This document shows, one piece after another, positions 51,167-60,910 of a stretch of 64,000 nt of DNA. Every line of letters begins with the position of its first letter. Position 1 is the stretch's first letter. The position numbers and the translations under genes were made by a program. Source of the DNA: Clostridium sp. MB40-C1 (lineage in GTDB: Bacteria > Bacillota > Clostridia > Clostridiales > Clostridiaceae); the NCBI RefSeq assembly GCF_030913655.1, contig NZ_CP133189.1, positions 1,488,001 through 1,552,000 of the forward strand. Direction: 5' to 3'. The notes beneath the pieces were generated by a model, which was given only the letters and a program-made list of their open reading frames with translations, was not told where the DNA came from and did no database searches.

Positions 51167-52087
51167 CTATTTTTTTTGCATTTGTTTTTGTACTTCTTCA
51201 GCAAAGTTTTCTTCTTTTCTTTCTATTCCTTCTCCCTTTTCAAATCTAACAAATTTAGAAATTGTTATTGGAGAACCTACTTCTTTTGATTTTTCAGCTA
51301 ATAATTTAGTTATAGTATAATCACCGTTTTTAACCCAAACTTGATCAACTAAACAAACTTCTTTTAAGTATTTCTTAACTCTACCTTCAACCATTTTTTC
51401 AACTATCTTTTCTGGTTTTCCTTCATTTAAAGCTTGAACTCTGTAGATTTCTCTTTCTTTATTAAGAGCTTCTTCATCAACACTTGTTTCATCTAAGAAT
51501 AATGGGTTAATAGCTGCTACTTGCATAGCTAAGTCTTTAGCAAGTGGTGCTAAAACTTCATTGTTTTCTTTTTCACAGTTTAAAGCAACTAACACACCAA
51601 TTTTTCCACCAGCGTGAATATAGCTATTTACAGTACCGCTTTCAACTGTAACCTTTTCAAATCTTCTTATGTTCATGTTTTCGCCAATTTTAGCAATCAA
51701 CTCAGTTAAAGTTTCTTTAACTGTTTTTTCTTCTTCCATATATTTAGAGTTTAATAATGCTTCAACATCTGCAACATTACTGTTTGCTATTTGTTTCGCA
51801 ACATTGTTTGAAAACTCTACAAAGTTTTCATTAACTGCAACAAAATCTGTTTCACAGTTAACTTCTAATACAACTCCAACTTTAGCATCTTCGCTTATAT
51901 AAGTTGCAACTATACCTTCTGCAGCGATTCTTCCTGCTTTTTTAGCTGCGGATGCTAATCCTTTTTCTCTTAATAATTCTATCGCCTTTTCCATATCACC
52001 GTTTGCTTCAGTTAAAGTTTTTTTACAGTCCATCATTCCTGCGCCTGTTTTTTCTCTTAAATCTTTAACCATTTTTGCAGATATCAT
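51167..52087 (-). CDS. tsf: Elongation factor Ts
   Basis: A 306-residue nucleotide-exchange factor for EF-Tu. The N-terminal UBA-like part reads [19 protein letters not shown] and the TDFVA motif is in [12 protein letters not shown] (about 78-89). AGGAGG precedes ATG 52087. It follows rpsB by 41 bases. Confidence 0.97.
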   Translation of the reverse strand: MISAKMVKDLREKTGAGMMDCKKTLTEANGDMEKAIELLREKGLASAAKKAGRIAAEGIVATYISEDAKVGVVLEVNCETDFVAVNENFVEFSNNVAKQIANSNVADVEALLNSKYMEEEKTVKETLTELIAKIGENMNIRRFEKVTVESGTVNSYIHAGGKIGVLVALNCEKENNEVLAPLAKDLAMQVAAINPLFLDETSVDEEALNKEREIYRVQALNEGKPEKIVEKMVEGRVKKYLKEVCLVDQVWVKNGDYTITKLLAEKSKEVGSPITISKFVRFEKGEGIERKEENFAEEVQKQMQKK

Positions 52088-52128
52088 ATCTATTTCCTCC
52101 TATCAAGTTGTAAATCAAGTTATTAAAT

Positions 52129-52830
52129 TTATTCAGCTAATTGTTCCCCTTGATTTCCCTCTATTATAGCATCAGCTATTTTAGCAGTTAATAATCTAAC
52201 AGCTCTTATAGCATCATCATTTCCTGGTATTACAAAATCAACTTCATCTGGATCACAGTTTGTATCAACTATTGCTACAACTGGTATTCCTAAAACTTTA
52301 GCTTCTGATACAGCATTTTTTTCTTTTCTTGGGTCTACTACAAACATAGCTCCTATTTTACTAGCATCCATGTTTTTAATTCCACCAAGGTTCTTTTCTA
52401 ATTTTTCTTTTTCATTTCTTAACTTTATAACTTCTTTTTTTGGAAGAACTTCAAATGTTCCATCTTGTTCCATTGTTTCTAATTCTTCTAATCTTCCTAT
52501 TCTTTTCTTTATTGTGTTAAAGTTTGTAAGCATTCCACCTAACCATCTATTATTAACAAAGTGCATGCCTGATCTTATACTTTCTTCTTGTATAGCTTCT
52601 TGAGCTTGCTTTTTAGTACCTACAAATATAACTTCTTTTCCTTCTGTAACAACTTCTTTAATGAAATCATAAGCTTCTTCAACTTTTTTCACAGTCTTTT
52701 GTAGGTCTATAATATAGATACCATTTCTTTCTGTAAATATGTATGGAGCCATTTTAGGATTCCATCTTCTTGTTTGATGTCCAAAGTGAACACCTGCTTC
52801 TAATAATTGTTTCATTGATATTACTGACAT
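52129..52830 (-). CDS. rpsB: 30S ribosomal protein S2
   Basis: A 233-residue S2. Text: [19 protein letters not shown] (about 9-27), [11 protein letters not shown], and the C-terminal [26 protein letters not shown] precedes ATG 52830. A long untranslated leader (to about 52930) upstream could carry an S2 autoregulatory fold. Confidence 0.98.
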   Translation of the reverse strand: MSVISMKQLLEAGVHFGHQTRRWNPKMAPYIFTERNGIYIIDLQKTVKKVEEAYDFIKEVVTEGKEVIFVGTKKQAQEAIQEESIRSGMHFVNNRWLGGMLTNFNTIKKRIGRLEELETMEQDGTFEVLPKKEVIKLRNEKEKLEKNLGGIKNMDASKIGAMFVVDPRKEKNAVSEAKVLGIPVVAIVDTNCDPDEVDFVIPGNDDAIRAVRLLTAKIADAIIEGNQGEQLAE

Positions 52831-52849
52831 AAAAAATTACCTCCTATTG

Positions 52850-52930
52850 GTTTTTACCTCCATTGCCCCGTTACTATTAATAACCCTCTTTATCACTAAA
52901 GAAGGCACCAACTTCCAAACAGACAATGTG
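52850..52930 (-). promoter_or_regulatory. rpsB leader region, possible S2 regulatory RNA
   Basis: The minus-strand stretch upstream of rpsB contains GTTGGTGCCTTC, TTTAGTGATAAAGAGGGTT and AACGGGGCAATGGAGG, unusually GC-rich for this genome. Ribosomal protein S2 leaders are known in several phyla. No fold was confirmed. Confidence 0.35.
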
Positions 52931-53021
52931 TGTTTTTCTTCCTTATGTAGTATATCATATCAATTGTACCCATTCAACAAAAATAATAAAAAACATTGAA
53001 GAATTTTTGCATTAAATAAAA

Positions 53022-53050
53022 AAAAACGAGAAAAGCCCCTCGTTTTTTTA
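53022..53050 (-). terminator. Intrinsic terminator of codY
   Basis: AAAAAAAACGAG and CTCGTTTTTTT form a stem around GAAAAGCCC-type loop, overlapping the end of codY, with T runs on both strands. Confidence 0.85.
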
Positions 53051-53827
53051 TTTAATCTTTTTTAATTCATCTAATAATTTTTCATTAAGAATTTTTATGT
53101 GAGTACCCTTCATACCTAATGATCTTGATTCTATTACTCCAGCACTTTCAAACTTTCTTAAAGCATTTACTATTACAGATCTAGTAATTCCAACTTTATC
53201 TGCTATTTTTGAAGCAACCAATAGTCCTTCATTTCCATCTAACTCATTAAAAACATGTTCTACTGCTTCAAGTTCAGAATAAGACAATGTACCTATAGCT
53301 AACTGAACTACAGCTTTTTTCCTCGCTTCTTCTTCCATCTCATCATTTTTAGATCTTAGAATTTCAAGTCCTACAATAGTAGCACTATATTCACCTAATA
53401 CTAAATCTTCTTCAGTAAAATCTTCTTCAAATCTTGTCAAAAATAAAGTACCTAATCTTTCTCTATTACCAACTATAGGCACAATAGTAGAAAGTTTTCC
53501 TTGCATTTCAGCTGGTTTACTTTCATCAAAAGATGATTTACCTTGGCTCTCTACATTAGCTAAAGTTTCATGAATGTTTAATAACTTTTCATTAAAGCTT
53601 TCTGGAAATTTCTTTTCATTTAATACTTTTTCTTTTACGCTTTCACATTCCACACCATTAAAAAATCTATATCCTAATATTTTAGATTTTCTACTTATTA
53701 TATAAACATTACATTCTAAAACTTCACTAAGAGTTGCACAAATATCATCAAACACAACTGGTTCAGCACCTGATTTTTGTAATAACTTATTCAATCTTCT
53801 TATTTTATTTAATAATTCTGAAGCCAT
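53048..53827 (-). CDS. codY: GTP-sensing pleiotropic repressor CodY
   Basis: A 259-residue global regulator responding to branched-chain amino acids and GTP. It has an N-terminal GAF domain (about 1-155) and a C-terminal winged HTH ([21 protein letters not shown], about 204-224; [16 protein letters not shown] at the end). In Bacillus codY follows trmFO-codV-clpQ-clpY; here it lies directly after topA and before rpsB. Confidence 0.97.
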   Translation of the reverse strand: MASELLNKIRRLNKLLQKSGAEPVVFDDICATLSEVLECNVYIISRKSKILGYRFFNGVECESVKEKVLNEKKFPESFNEKLLNIHETLANVESQGKSSFDESKPAEMQGKLSTIVPIVGNRERLGTLFLTRFEEDFTEEDLVLGEYSATIVGLEILRSKNDEMEEEARKKAVVQLAIGTLSYSELEAVEHVFNELDGNEGLLVASKIADKVGITRSVIVNALRKFESAGVIESRSLGMKGTHIKILNEKLLDELKKIK

Positions 53828-54016
53828 ATGTTTCTCTCCTTTTTAAAATTCACTGCAAAATATTATAAATGATTAGAATTTTTATTTTTTTTAAAATATT
53901 TAGAATTATCCCAAACACTCTAATAATATTAACATAGTGCTTTTCATATTTCAACTCTATTTTTATTAATTTCGACAAAAAAGTTAAAATTTTAACACAT
54001 TTATAATTAAATTTAC

Positions 54017-56107
54017 TTAATCATTCGCCTCTTTACTTTCGTCAACTCTATGTTTACATTCTCCATTTGAACACTCAAAATAGTTACCTTTTGTCTTACT
54101 ATACTTTTTAACCATATAACTTCCACATTCTGAACACTTCATATTAACTGGTTCAAACCAGCTAACGAAATTACACTCTGGATAATTGCTACACCCATAA
54201 AACTTTTTACCTTTTCTACTTTTTCTTAATAATACCTTACCACCACACAATGGACAAGGTACGTCTAATTCTTCAACTAAGGGTTTTGTATTCTTACATT
54301 CTGGGTATCCTGGACAAGCTAAGAAATCTCCAAATCTTCCATGTTTTATAACCATATTTCTACCACATTTTTCACACTTTACATCAGTAACTTCATCTTC
54401 TATAGTAATCTTTGCAATCTCTTTTTCTGCAATTTCTATAGATTTTTCTAGTGGTCTAAAAAATTCTCCTACTACATTTGTCCAATTTTCTTTTCCCTCT
54501 TCTATGCTGTCTAATTTATTCTCCATACCAGCAGTAAATTCTACATCTACAATTTGTTTGAAAAATTCACTTACGATATTGTCTACTATTATACCTAATT
54601 CTGTTGGAATTAAATTTTTCTTTTCTCTCTTTACATATTTTCTATCAAGAAGAGTAGAAATTATAGGTGCATAAGTACTAGGTCGACCTATGCCATTTTC
54701 CTCTAATGTTTTTACTAGTGAAGCTTCTGAAAACCTTGATGGTGGTTGAGTAAAATGTTGTATACCTTCTATTTTTGTTTTTGATAGTTCTTCCTCTTTA
54801 TTTAATTCTGGAAGTTGTATAGAAGTATCATCATTTTCTTCACTATAGTTATAGAGTTTCATAAAACCATCAAACATAATACTTGATCCACTTGCCTTTA
54901 AAGCATAATTTCCATTTTTTATAGTAACAGCTATTGTATTCATGATGCACTCTGCCATTTGACTTGCTATAAATCTCTTCCAAATTAATTCATATACTTT
55001 GTATTGCTCTTTAGTCAAACTCTCTTTTATTTTTTCAGGAGTAAACTCTACATAGGTAGGTCTAATAGCTTCATGGGCATCCTGTATATTTTTTTTGCCT
55101 TTAAAATTTCTTATTTCCTTTGGTATATAGTTTTCTCCAAAATCACTAATAATATAATCTCTAGCATTACTTTGTGCTTCTTTAGACACTCTAACCGAGT
55201 CTGTTCTCATATAAGTTATTAATCCTACAGTACCTACACTTTTAACATCAATTCCTTCATACAATTGTTGAGCTATAGACATAGATTTTTTTGTAGAATA
55301 ATTTAATTTTTTATATGAATCTTGTTGAAAAGTACTAGTAGTAAATGGTGGTAAAGGAGTTCGTTTTTTATTAGATTTTTTAATTTCCTTTACAATGTAT
55401 TTATTTTCACCTAATTCAGAAATAATCTTATTACTTTCATCTTCATTATTAATTTCAATTTTTTTATTATTTTTCGAAACTAATTTTACAGTAAAAGCTT
55501 TTTTGCTACCTTTTTTTAATTGAACTTCTATAGTCCAATATTCTTTTGGAGTAAATTTTTCAATTTCTTCTTCCCTATTACAAATCATATTTAATGCAAC
55601 AGATTGAACTCTACCAGCACTTAATCCCCACTTTACTTTTCTCCAAAGAATAGGGCTTATTTTATATCCAACTAGTCTATCTAATACTCTTCTTGCTTGC
55701 TGCGCATTTACTAAATTAATCTTTATTTCTCTTGGTTCCTTAATAGCAGCTTTTATGGCATTTTTGGTTATTTCATTAAATTCTATTCTGCATTTTTTAT
55801 TTTTATCTATTTTTAAAGCTTCAGCTAAATGCCAAGAAATAGCCTCACCCTCTCTATCAGGGTCGGTTGCAAGGAAAACCTTGTCACTTTTTTTTGCTTC
55901 TTTTCTAAGTTCAGTTAGTAAATCTCCTTTTCCTCTAATAGTTATATATTTAGGAGCATAATTATTTTCTATATCAACCCCCAATTGACTTTTAGGTAAA
56001 TCTCTAACATGACCCATAGATGCTTTTACCACATAACTACTTCCTAAATATTTCCCTATTGTCTTTGCTTTAGCTGGAGATTCAACTATAACTAGCTTCT
56101 GACCCAT
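54017..56107 (-). CDS. topA: DNA topoisomerase I
   Basis: A 696-residue type IA topoisomerase relaxing negative supercoils. It has a Toprim domain (KLVIVESPAKAKTIGKYLG, about 4-22; ATDPDREGEAISWH), the active Tyr in GLITYMRTDSVRVS (about 297-310), and three C-terminal zinc ribbons (CEKCGRNMV..., CPLCGGKVL..., CSECGSYMV..., about 575-690). GGAGGGGATAAT precedes ATG 56107. Confidence 0.97.
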   Translation of the reverse strand: MGQKLVIVESPAKAKTIGKYLGSSYVVKASMGHVRDLPKSQLGVDIENNYAPKYITIRGKGDLLTELRKEAKKSDKVFLATDPDREGEAISWHLAEALKIDKNKKCRIEFNEITKNAIKAAIKEPREIKINLVNAQQARRVLDRLVGYKISPILWRKVKWGLSAGRVQSVALNMICNREEEIEKFTPKEYWTIEVQLKKGSKKAFTVKLVSKNNKKIEINNEDESNKIISELGENKYIVKEIKKSNKKRTPLPPFTTSTFQQDSYKKLNYSTKKSMSIAQQLYEGIDVKSVGTVGLITYMRTDSVRVSKEAQSNARDYIISDFGENYIPKEIRNFKGKKNIQDAHEAIRPTYVEFTPEKIKESLTKEQYKVYELIWKRFIASQMAECIMNTIAVTIKNGNYALKASGSSIMFDGFMKLYNYSEENDDTSIQLPELNKEEELSKTKIEGIQHFTQPPSRFSEASLVKTLEENGIGRPSTYAPIISTLLDRKYVKREKKNLIPTELGIIVDNIVSEFFKQIVDVEFTAGMENKLDSIEEGKENWTNVVGEFFRPLEKSIEIAEKEIAKITIEDEVTDVKCEKCGRNMVIKHGRFGDFLACPGYPECKNTKPLVEELDVPCPLCGGKVLLRKSRKGKKFYGCSNYPECNFVSWFEPVNMKCSECGSYMVKKYSKTKGNYFECSNGECKHRVDESKEAND

Positions 56108-56369
56108 ATTATCCCCTCCATTAATTTATCTATTATTTATATAAAATTCCATAAATCATAATTACTTTAAGTATTAAACTAGTTAATATGTACAAACTTG
56201 TTCATTAATTTTGCTGCAATTCAAATAATACCGCACATAATTATAATATGTCAATCTTTGTTAGTATTAATTTTCATTTAATAATAGAACTTTCTCCCTA
56301 AATTCATATTATTTTTATTTAATGTTCACAAAAAAATTTAATAAAATTAATATTTTACTTGTAAATACT

Positions 56370-57452
56370 TTATATAACCTTATTATTCCTTACATAGTAA
56401 TTACTACTTAAAGAAATTATGTCATCGTTTAATTGTAACTTTAGTAAAGTTTCATAAAGTTTATTTATTCCAACTTTTGTTGATTTTAATATATCATCAA
56501 AATGTACTGGTTCATTACCTATATATTTATATACCTCTCTTTCTATTCCACTCATTATAACTTTGTTTATATTTTCTTTTTTATGATTTTCTATATTTAA
56601 AATATCATATATATCATCAATCTCAGTAAAAACATAAGCACCATCTCTAATTAATTTATTTGTTCCAATACTTTGAGGAGAAAAAACATTTCCAGGAACC
56701 ACCATAACATCTTTGCCTTGTTCCAAAGCAGCTCCTGCAGTTATTAAAGATCCACTTTTCTTTCCACCCTCAACAACAATTATAAGATTACTAAGACCAC
56801 TTATTATCCTATTTCTTATAGGGAAGTTGTAATAATAAGGCTTAGTCCCTGGAGCAAATTGTGACATAATACATCCATTTTCTAAAATTTTATTGTAAAG
56901 TTTTGAATTTTCTTTTGGATAAATCACATCTAATCCAGATCCTAGTACAGCACATGTATATGAATTTTCATTTATACATTTTAAATGAGATACAGAATCT
57001 ATTCCTCTAGCCATGCCACTAACTATATTGATGTTGTTATCACATAAACTTTTGCTTATAAGATTAGTCACATTTACTCCATAACTAGTGCAACTCCTTG
57101 ATCCCACAATTGCTACATTATACCCTTTATTTAGTTTTTCTATGTTCCCTTTATAAAACAACATATATGGAGAATCTTCATATACTTTAAGGGATTTTGG
57201 ATATAAATCATCAGTAATAACTACTGTTTTTATTAAATTATTTTTAATTTTTTCTTTTATTAAATTAATCTTATTTGTATCCCATGCTTTTCTTAAAACA
57301 CTTATAATTTTATTATTTAATAACTCACTTTCTTCATTATTATATATACTTTTATACCAAAGTTCTTCTACATTTTTAAATTCATCTATTAACCTTCTTT
57401 TTATACAATAATTTAAATGACTCATATTAAACCAAATCTCATAATCATTCAT
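56370..57452 (-). CDS. dprA: DNA processing protein DprA/Smf
   Basis: A 360-residue Rossmann-fold protein that loads RecA on incoming single-stranded DNA. The start is ATG 57450-57452 (MNDYEIWFNMSHL) because AAGGAGAATAATA stands upstream; a longer frame overlapping comM is less likely. Key text: VAIVGSRSCTSYG (about 117-129), GMARGIDSVSH (about 144-154), GSGLDVIYPKEN, and a C-terminal winged-helix. It is downstream of comM, its frequent partner. Confidence 0.94.
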   Translation of the reverse strand: MNDYEIWFNMSHLNYCIKRRLIDEFKNVEELWYKSIYNNEESELLNNKIISVLRKAWDTNKINLIKEKIKNNLIKTVVITDDLYPKSLKVYEDSPYMLFYKGNIEKLNKGYNVAIVGSRSCTSYGVNVTNLISKSLCDNNINIVSGMARGIDSVSHLKCINENSYTCAVLGSGLDVIYPKENSKLYNKILENGCIMSQFAPGTKPYYYNFPIRNRIISGLSNLIIVVEGGKKSGSLITAGAALEQGKDVMVVPGNVFSPQSIGTNKLIRDGAYVFTEIDDIYDILNIENHKKENINKVIMSGIEREVYKYIGNEPVHFDDILKSTKVGINKLYETLLKLQLNDDIISLSSNYYVRNNKVI

Positions 57453-57465
57453 ATTATTATTCTCC

Positions 57466-58989
57466 TTAAATAATTTTTTCATCTATATATTTTCTATACT
57501 GCAATGCCTCAAAAACATCAATCTCTGATATAAATTCTTTTTCATTTAAATCAGCTATACTTCTTGAAACTTTTAAAATCCTACTATAGCTTCTTGTGCT
57601 TAAATTATATTTTTCAAAAATTTTTTTAATCATATTTCTTGCTTTCGAATTAAGGCTGCAGTATTTTTTTATAAGTTTTTCATTCATCTGCGCATTACAA
57701 TAAATTCCCTGCCCTTTAAATCTTTCTTTTTGTATTTCTCTGGCTTTTTCAACTCTAAATCTAATATTATAGGAAGTTTCTCTTTTTTTATGTTTTTCAT
57801 TAATTTCCTTGTAAGATAAAGAATTAACTGGCGAGAAGATATCTATTCTGTCTAGCATAGGTCCTGACATTTTATTGATATACCTTTTCCTATCATATTC
57901 AGTACATGTACATTCTCTTTCCTTACTTCCATAAAATCCACAGCTACATGGATTCATAGCCCCCACTAACATAAAATTTGCTGGATAGTCAATACTACCG
58001 CTACTTCTGCAAATTTTTATAACTCTGTCTTCTAAAGGCTGTCTTAATACTTCTAAAACACTTTTTTTGTATTCTAATATCTCATCTAAAAACAAGACTC
58101 CATTATGGGCTAAAGATATTTCACCTGGCATTAAATTGATACCTCCTCCTACTAAAGATACTTTAGTAGAAGTATGATGTGGATTTCTAAATGGTCTCTC
58201 TTTTATTAATCCCTTTGATTCTGCTAAATTGCCTGAAATGCTATAAATCTTTGTTACTTCTAGAGCTTCTTCGTAATTCAACTTAGGTAAAATAGTTGGA
58301 ATTCTTTTAGCGATCATACTTTTACCACAGCCTGGAGGACCATATAAAAGTATATTGTGCCCTCCACAAGCTGCTACTTCCACTGCTCTTTTACAACTTT
58401 CTTGTCCGATAATATCCTCAAAATCTATTGCATATTCTTTTATATTATTTTTTTCTAATGGTTCGTAAGGCATCATGTCTCTATATTTTATAAAATTAGT
58501 AACTTCATTTATATTATTCATTGGATATATATTTGCCTTCTTTATAGCCGCACATTCTTCTGCATTCTCCATAGGTACAACAAATTTATTTACCCCTTGA
58601 TTTATTCCTTCAATTACAATAGGAAGTGCCCCTTTTATTCTTTTCAATTCTCCAAATAAAGATAATTCCCCCATAAATATAAAATCTTCAGTATCTCCTG
58701 CATATACTTGACCAGTTGCAATTAAAATTCCTAAAGCTATAGGTAAATCAAATAAGGATCCTTCTTTCTTCAAATCAGCTGGTGCAAGATTAACTGTTAT
58801 TCTTTTTGCTGGAAATTCAAATCCAGAATTAGTTATTGCCGCTCTTACTCTTTCCTTAGATTCTCTTACAGACATATCTCCTAAACCTACAATATTAAAC
58901 ACAGGAAGTCCTAATGAAATGTCTACTTCTACGTTAACAATAGTTCCATTAATACCTGTAAATGTAGCTGAATATATTTTTACTGCCAT
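57466..58989 (-). CDS. comM: YifB/ComM family Mg-chelatase-like ATPase
   Basis: A 507-residue AAA+ protein; in competent bacteria ComM is a branch-migration helicase. The Lon-like N-terminal domain (about 1-180) is followed by the ATPase with Walker A GPPGCGKSM (about 216-224), LVGGGINLMPGEISLAHNGV, Walker B LFLDEI, and a C-terminal Mg-chelatase helical domain (RSYSRILKVSRSIADLNEKE). dprA begins 13 bases downstream. Confidence 0.94.
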   Translation of the reverse strand: MAVKIYSATFTGINGTIVNVEVDISLGLPVFNIVGLGDMSVRESKERVRAAITNSGFEFPAKRITVNLAPADLKKEGSLFDLPIALGILIATGQVYAGDTEDFIFMGELSLFGELKRIKGALPIVIEGINQGVNKFVVPMENAEECAAIKKANIYPMNNINEVTNFIKYRDMMPYEPLEKNNIKEYAIDFEDIIGQESCKRAVEVAACGGHNILLYGPPGCGKSMIAKRIPTILPKLNYEEALEVTKIYSISGNLAESKGLIKERPFRNPHHTSTKVSLVGGGINLMPGEISLAHNGVLFLDEILEYKKSVLEVLRQPLEDRVIKICRSSGSIDYPANFMLVGAMNPCSCGFYGSKERECTCTEYDRKRYINKMSGPMLDRIDIFSPVNSLSYKEINEKHKKRETSYNIRFRVEKAREIQKERFKGQGIYCNAQMNEKLIKKYCSLNSKARNMIKKIFEKYNLSTRSYSRILKVSRSIADLNEKEFISEIDVFEALQYRKYIDEKII

Positions 58990-59280
58990 ATTATCACCTC
59001 ATGGAAAATTATTACCAACTACAGAATTTATATAATGATTTTTAAAGTTTTATAATAATTTTTCTTATTTTAATATTAAAATTCATGTATTTGATATTTT
59101 ATTTTTAGTTTGTTTGCAGTTTTTTACAATTTATCAAAAAACATTTATTAATTATTTCATATAATAAAAATGCATACACATCATTAACTTATTTGACATG
59201 TATGCATCCAATGCTAAAAATATCTTATTTTAAACTTTCTTCATCTTTAGTTTATCTTTGTTTAATAATCTTGCTATAAA

Positions 59281-59457
59281 CTATAGTTTTTTATTGTCTT
59301 TTCTTATAAAACTATTATACTCATTAAGTAATATGTCTAATCTTTGACTTAGTTTTACAAGTTCAGGATCAATAAGCTCAGACTTTTCGCTTACAAGCTG
59401 ATTCATTAAACTTCTAACTTCTTCTATTTTTTTTAGTAGCAGTTCTTCTTTTGACAT
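59281..59457 (-). CDS. Spo0E-like aspartyl-phosphate phosphatase
   Basis: A 58-residue protein starting at ATG 59455-59457 behind AAAGGAGGG, too short for usual ORF cut-offs. It contains the Spo0E signature SQRLDILLNEY (residues 37-47), preceded by a coiled first helix (LLLKKIEEVRSLMNQLV). Spo0E proteins dephosphorylate Spo0A-phosphate and restrain sporulation. Its stop is at 59281-59283, and it stands alone between comM and a decay zone. Confidence 0.9.
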   Translation of the reverse strand: MSKEELLLKKIEEVRSLMNQLVSEKSELIDPELVKLSQRLDILLNEYNSFIRKDNKKL

Positions 59458-59521
59458 AATATCCCTCCTTTCTTTTTCTACTATATAAAATAGGAAGGAT
59501 ATACTATAGATAATTTAAAAT

Positions 59522-59566
59522 AAAAAAGCACTTGAAACACATTTAAATATGTTTGAAGTGCTTTTT
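59522..59566 (+). terminator. Hairpin upstream of the Spo0E-like gene
   Basis: AAAAAAGCACTT ... AAGTGCTTTTT with an inner AAACA/TGTTT stem and two mismatches; T runs occur on both strands. It points to an earlier gene on one side whose coding part is no longer visible. Confidence 0.65.
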
Positions 59567-59635
59567 AGATTTTTTAAGTTTTAGTATATTAATTTATAAT
59601 CTGCACATACTATTTTCATAGAGAGGTGATTAGCA

Positions 59636-59683
59636 ATGGATACAGATTTTAAAAACTATTATTTAAGGTTAGTCCGAAAATAA
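59636..59683 (+). pseudogene. Truncated 5' end of a gene (15 codons left)
   Basis: ATG 59636 has a gene-quality ribosome site (GAGAGGTGATTAGCA), and the frame reads MDTDFKNYYLRLVRK before a stop. It ends where a repeated 37-base block begins (59680), suggesting that the rest was cut off by an insertion or deletion. Confidence 0.4.
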
Positions 59684-59875
59684 TTTTAAAGTCTCCATAC
59701 GTTCACTAATCTTGTTGCCAGGAAGTAGTATTACTTCCTGGTTTTCATCTTTATATGTTAGTAACTTGATTTTTTCGACTATTTGTCTTAAGTGTCTGTT
59801 ATATAAATTTTCGAAGCAGTTACCAGTGAAACTTGTATGTAAATATGCAGTTTGTAAATTATGCAATTTTCTCAT
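59669..59875 (-). pseudogene. Fragment of an unidentified protein (possible transposase C-terminus)
   Basis: A 68-codon minus frame with protein-like composition (HLRQIVEKIKLLTYKDENQ, then VILLPGNKISERMETLKLF). There is no ribosome site at its ATG. The C-terminal part NKISERMETLKLF has a second, diverged copy coded at 61758-61794 (NKISEYMGTLKLY), so the two are remnants of the same gene family. A transposon origin fits the nearby terminal repeats but is inference. Confidence 0.4.
59680..59716. repeat. 37-base repeat, copy 1
   Basis: Shares 33 of 37 bases by eye with 61758-61794 (ATAATTTTAAAGT ... TTCACT.ATCTTGTT), same orientation. Both copies begin and end abruptly. Confidence 0.7.
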
Positions 59876-60049
59876 TTATAAAAGATTCCTTTATTTCCTT
59901 TAAAAACTTATTGTATTTTATATATAATACTTATATAATAAATTTCAAGGAAAGCTATTTTAATAAATTTGAAATATAAATAACTTAAGCTAATAATCTG
60001 AAATATTTGTAAAGCTCTTATTTTGAACCTACATCATTTATAAGGGAGT

Positions 60050-60240
60050 TCAATATTTAAATGTGGATTAGTCTTATAAGACCAACCATAAGTGGCAAAG
60101 ACAACAAAACATTTGTGAGAACACCCACCTATCGAGAGATAGGTGTCAAAATCAGAGTAGCGGTATTTTGGATTTACAATATTGAATATATATCATGCAT
60201 ATTATTAAGAGAGGTAATTATCCTCTCTTTTTTTATTTAT
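60050..60240 (+). ncRNA. Candidate structured non-coding RNA with intrinsic terminator
   Basis: A closing stem TTCAATATT (60050-60058) / AATATTGAA (60178-60186) encloses about 120 bases with several further helices. Among them is CACCTATC-GAGA-GATAGGTG (60125-60144 region), an 8-bp helix with a GNRA-type loop, and CCA-TAAG-TGG near 60096. A strong terminator AGAGAGG ... CCTCTCT plus seven T follows (60209-60236). The long rod of about 140-190 bases resembles 6S RNA in size and layout, but I cannot assign a family. The overlapping open frame at 60061 has no ribosome site. Confidence 0.55.
60209..60236 (+). terminator. Terminator of the structured RNA
   Basis: AAGAGAGG-TAATTAT-CCTCTCTT followed by a T run on the plus strand; no protein gene ends here on that strand. 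Confidence 0.88.
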
Positions 60241-60299
60241 CTTATATGTATTCTGAATATTAAATATGAGATAACCTATCAATGAATATCATATAATAA

Positions 60300-60356
60300 C
60301 AAAAGCACCCTATAGAGTAGTCTTTCTTAATTTTTACCCCTAGAGTGCTTTTTATA
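60300..60356 (-). terminator. Terminator of the DUF3892 gene
   Basis: AAAAGCACCCTATAG and CTAGAGTGCTTTTT pair imperfectly around an AT-rich loop, just beyond the stop codon at 60381 on the minus strand. Confidence 0.7.
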
Positions 60357-60380
60357 GAATACCTAATTTATATATTGTTA

Positions 60381-60611
60381 TCAAAACATTGGCATATTAT
60401 CTAAATTATCATTTTCATTGTCATTAGGATTACTTCTTAAAAATTCTTTTCCATTTTTACTTTTCCCTACATTTACTCCCTCAATAGCATGACTTTTAGC
60501 CATAATTATGGCATCCTCAAGAGAATGTACTTCTCCATTTTCTAACATTATATCTGTAATATCTCCCTCAGTATTCTTTTTAACTTTTATTATTTTATGA
60601 TTATTATTCAT
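60381..60611 (-). CDS. DUF3892 domain protein
   Basis: A 76-residue protein that matches DUF3892: KIIKVKKNTEGDITDIMLENG, then the helix SLEDAIIMAKSHAIEGVNVG and KSKNGKEFLRSNPN. Function is unknown; members are small, often found singly. GGAGGG precedes ATG 60611. It lies in a region of decayed genes but looks intact. Confidence 0.85.
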   Translation of the reverse strand: MNNNHKIIKVKKNTEGDITDIMLENGEVHSLEDAIIMAKSHAIEGVNVGKSKNGKEFLRSNPNDNENDNLDNMPMF

Positions 60612-60910
60612 AATTAATCCCTCCTATTATTACTATTAGTATTTAATTTGTTTTTTTAAATATTCATGCTTTTAACATTTATTTTAAGCTATACTCATAT
60701 ATGTTTGCTTTGAAATATTGCTAAATTTTTATTTCCTTATAAAAATTGTTTTATATAAAAAATTAGTGATATTTCAAAGTGAACTAGATGTCTGATTAAG
60801 CTCAAAATTTTAGCATGGTAGTTTACATTTAAATTTTACTTTACATAATTAAAACTATGTCACCATTATTTATGGTTTTAACTGCTGTTACTCTATTTTT
60901 ACATAGTATT
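60612..60910. other. Gap between DUF3892 and the pseudogene
   Basis: No coding frame is visible. It contains, at 60821-60860, one copy of a near-repeat also found at 62039-62078. Confidence 0.5.
60821..60860. repeat. 40-base near-repeat, copy 1
   Basis: GTTTACATTTAAATTTTACT and following TTACATAATTAAAACTATGT closely match 62039-62078 with few mismatches. Both lie in non-coding AT-rich DNA in the decay zone. Confidence 0.55.

Noticed and set aside
60096-60170. c-di-GMP (GEMM-I) riboswitch
   Set aside because: A CCA...TGG hairpin followed by CAAAG hints at it, but the second conserved half (GGTAGCGGGG-like) does not fit and there is no downstream gene.
60061-60285. 74-codon plus-strand open frame
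   Set aside because: No ribosome site, and it covers the structured RNA and its terminator; composition is not protein-like.
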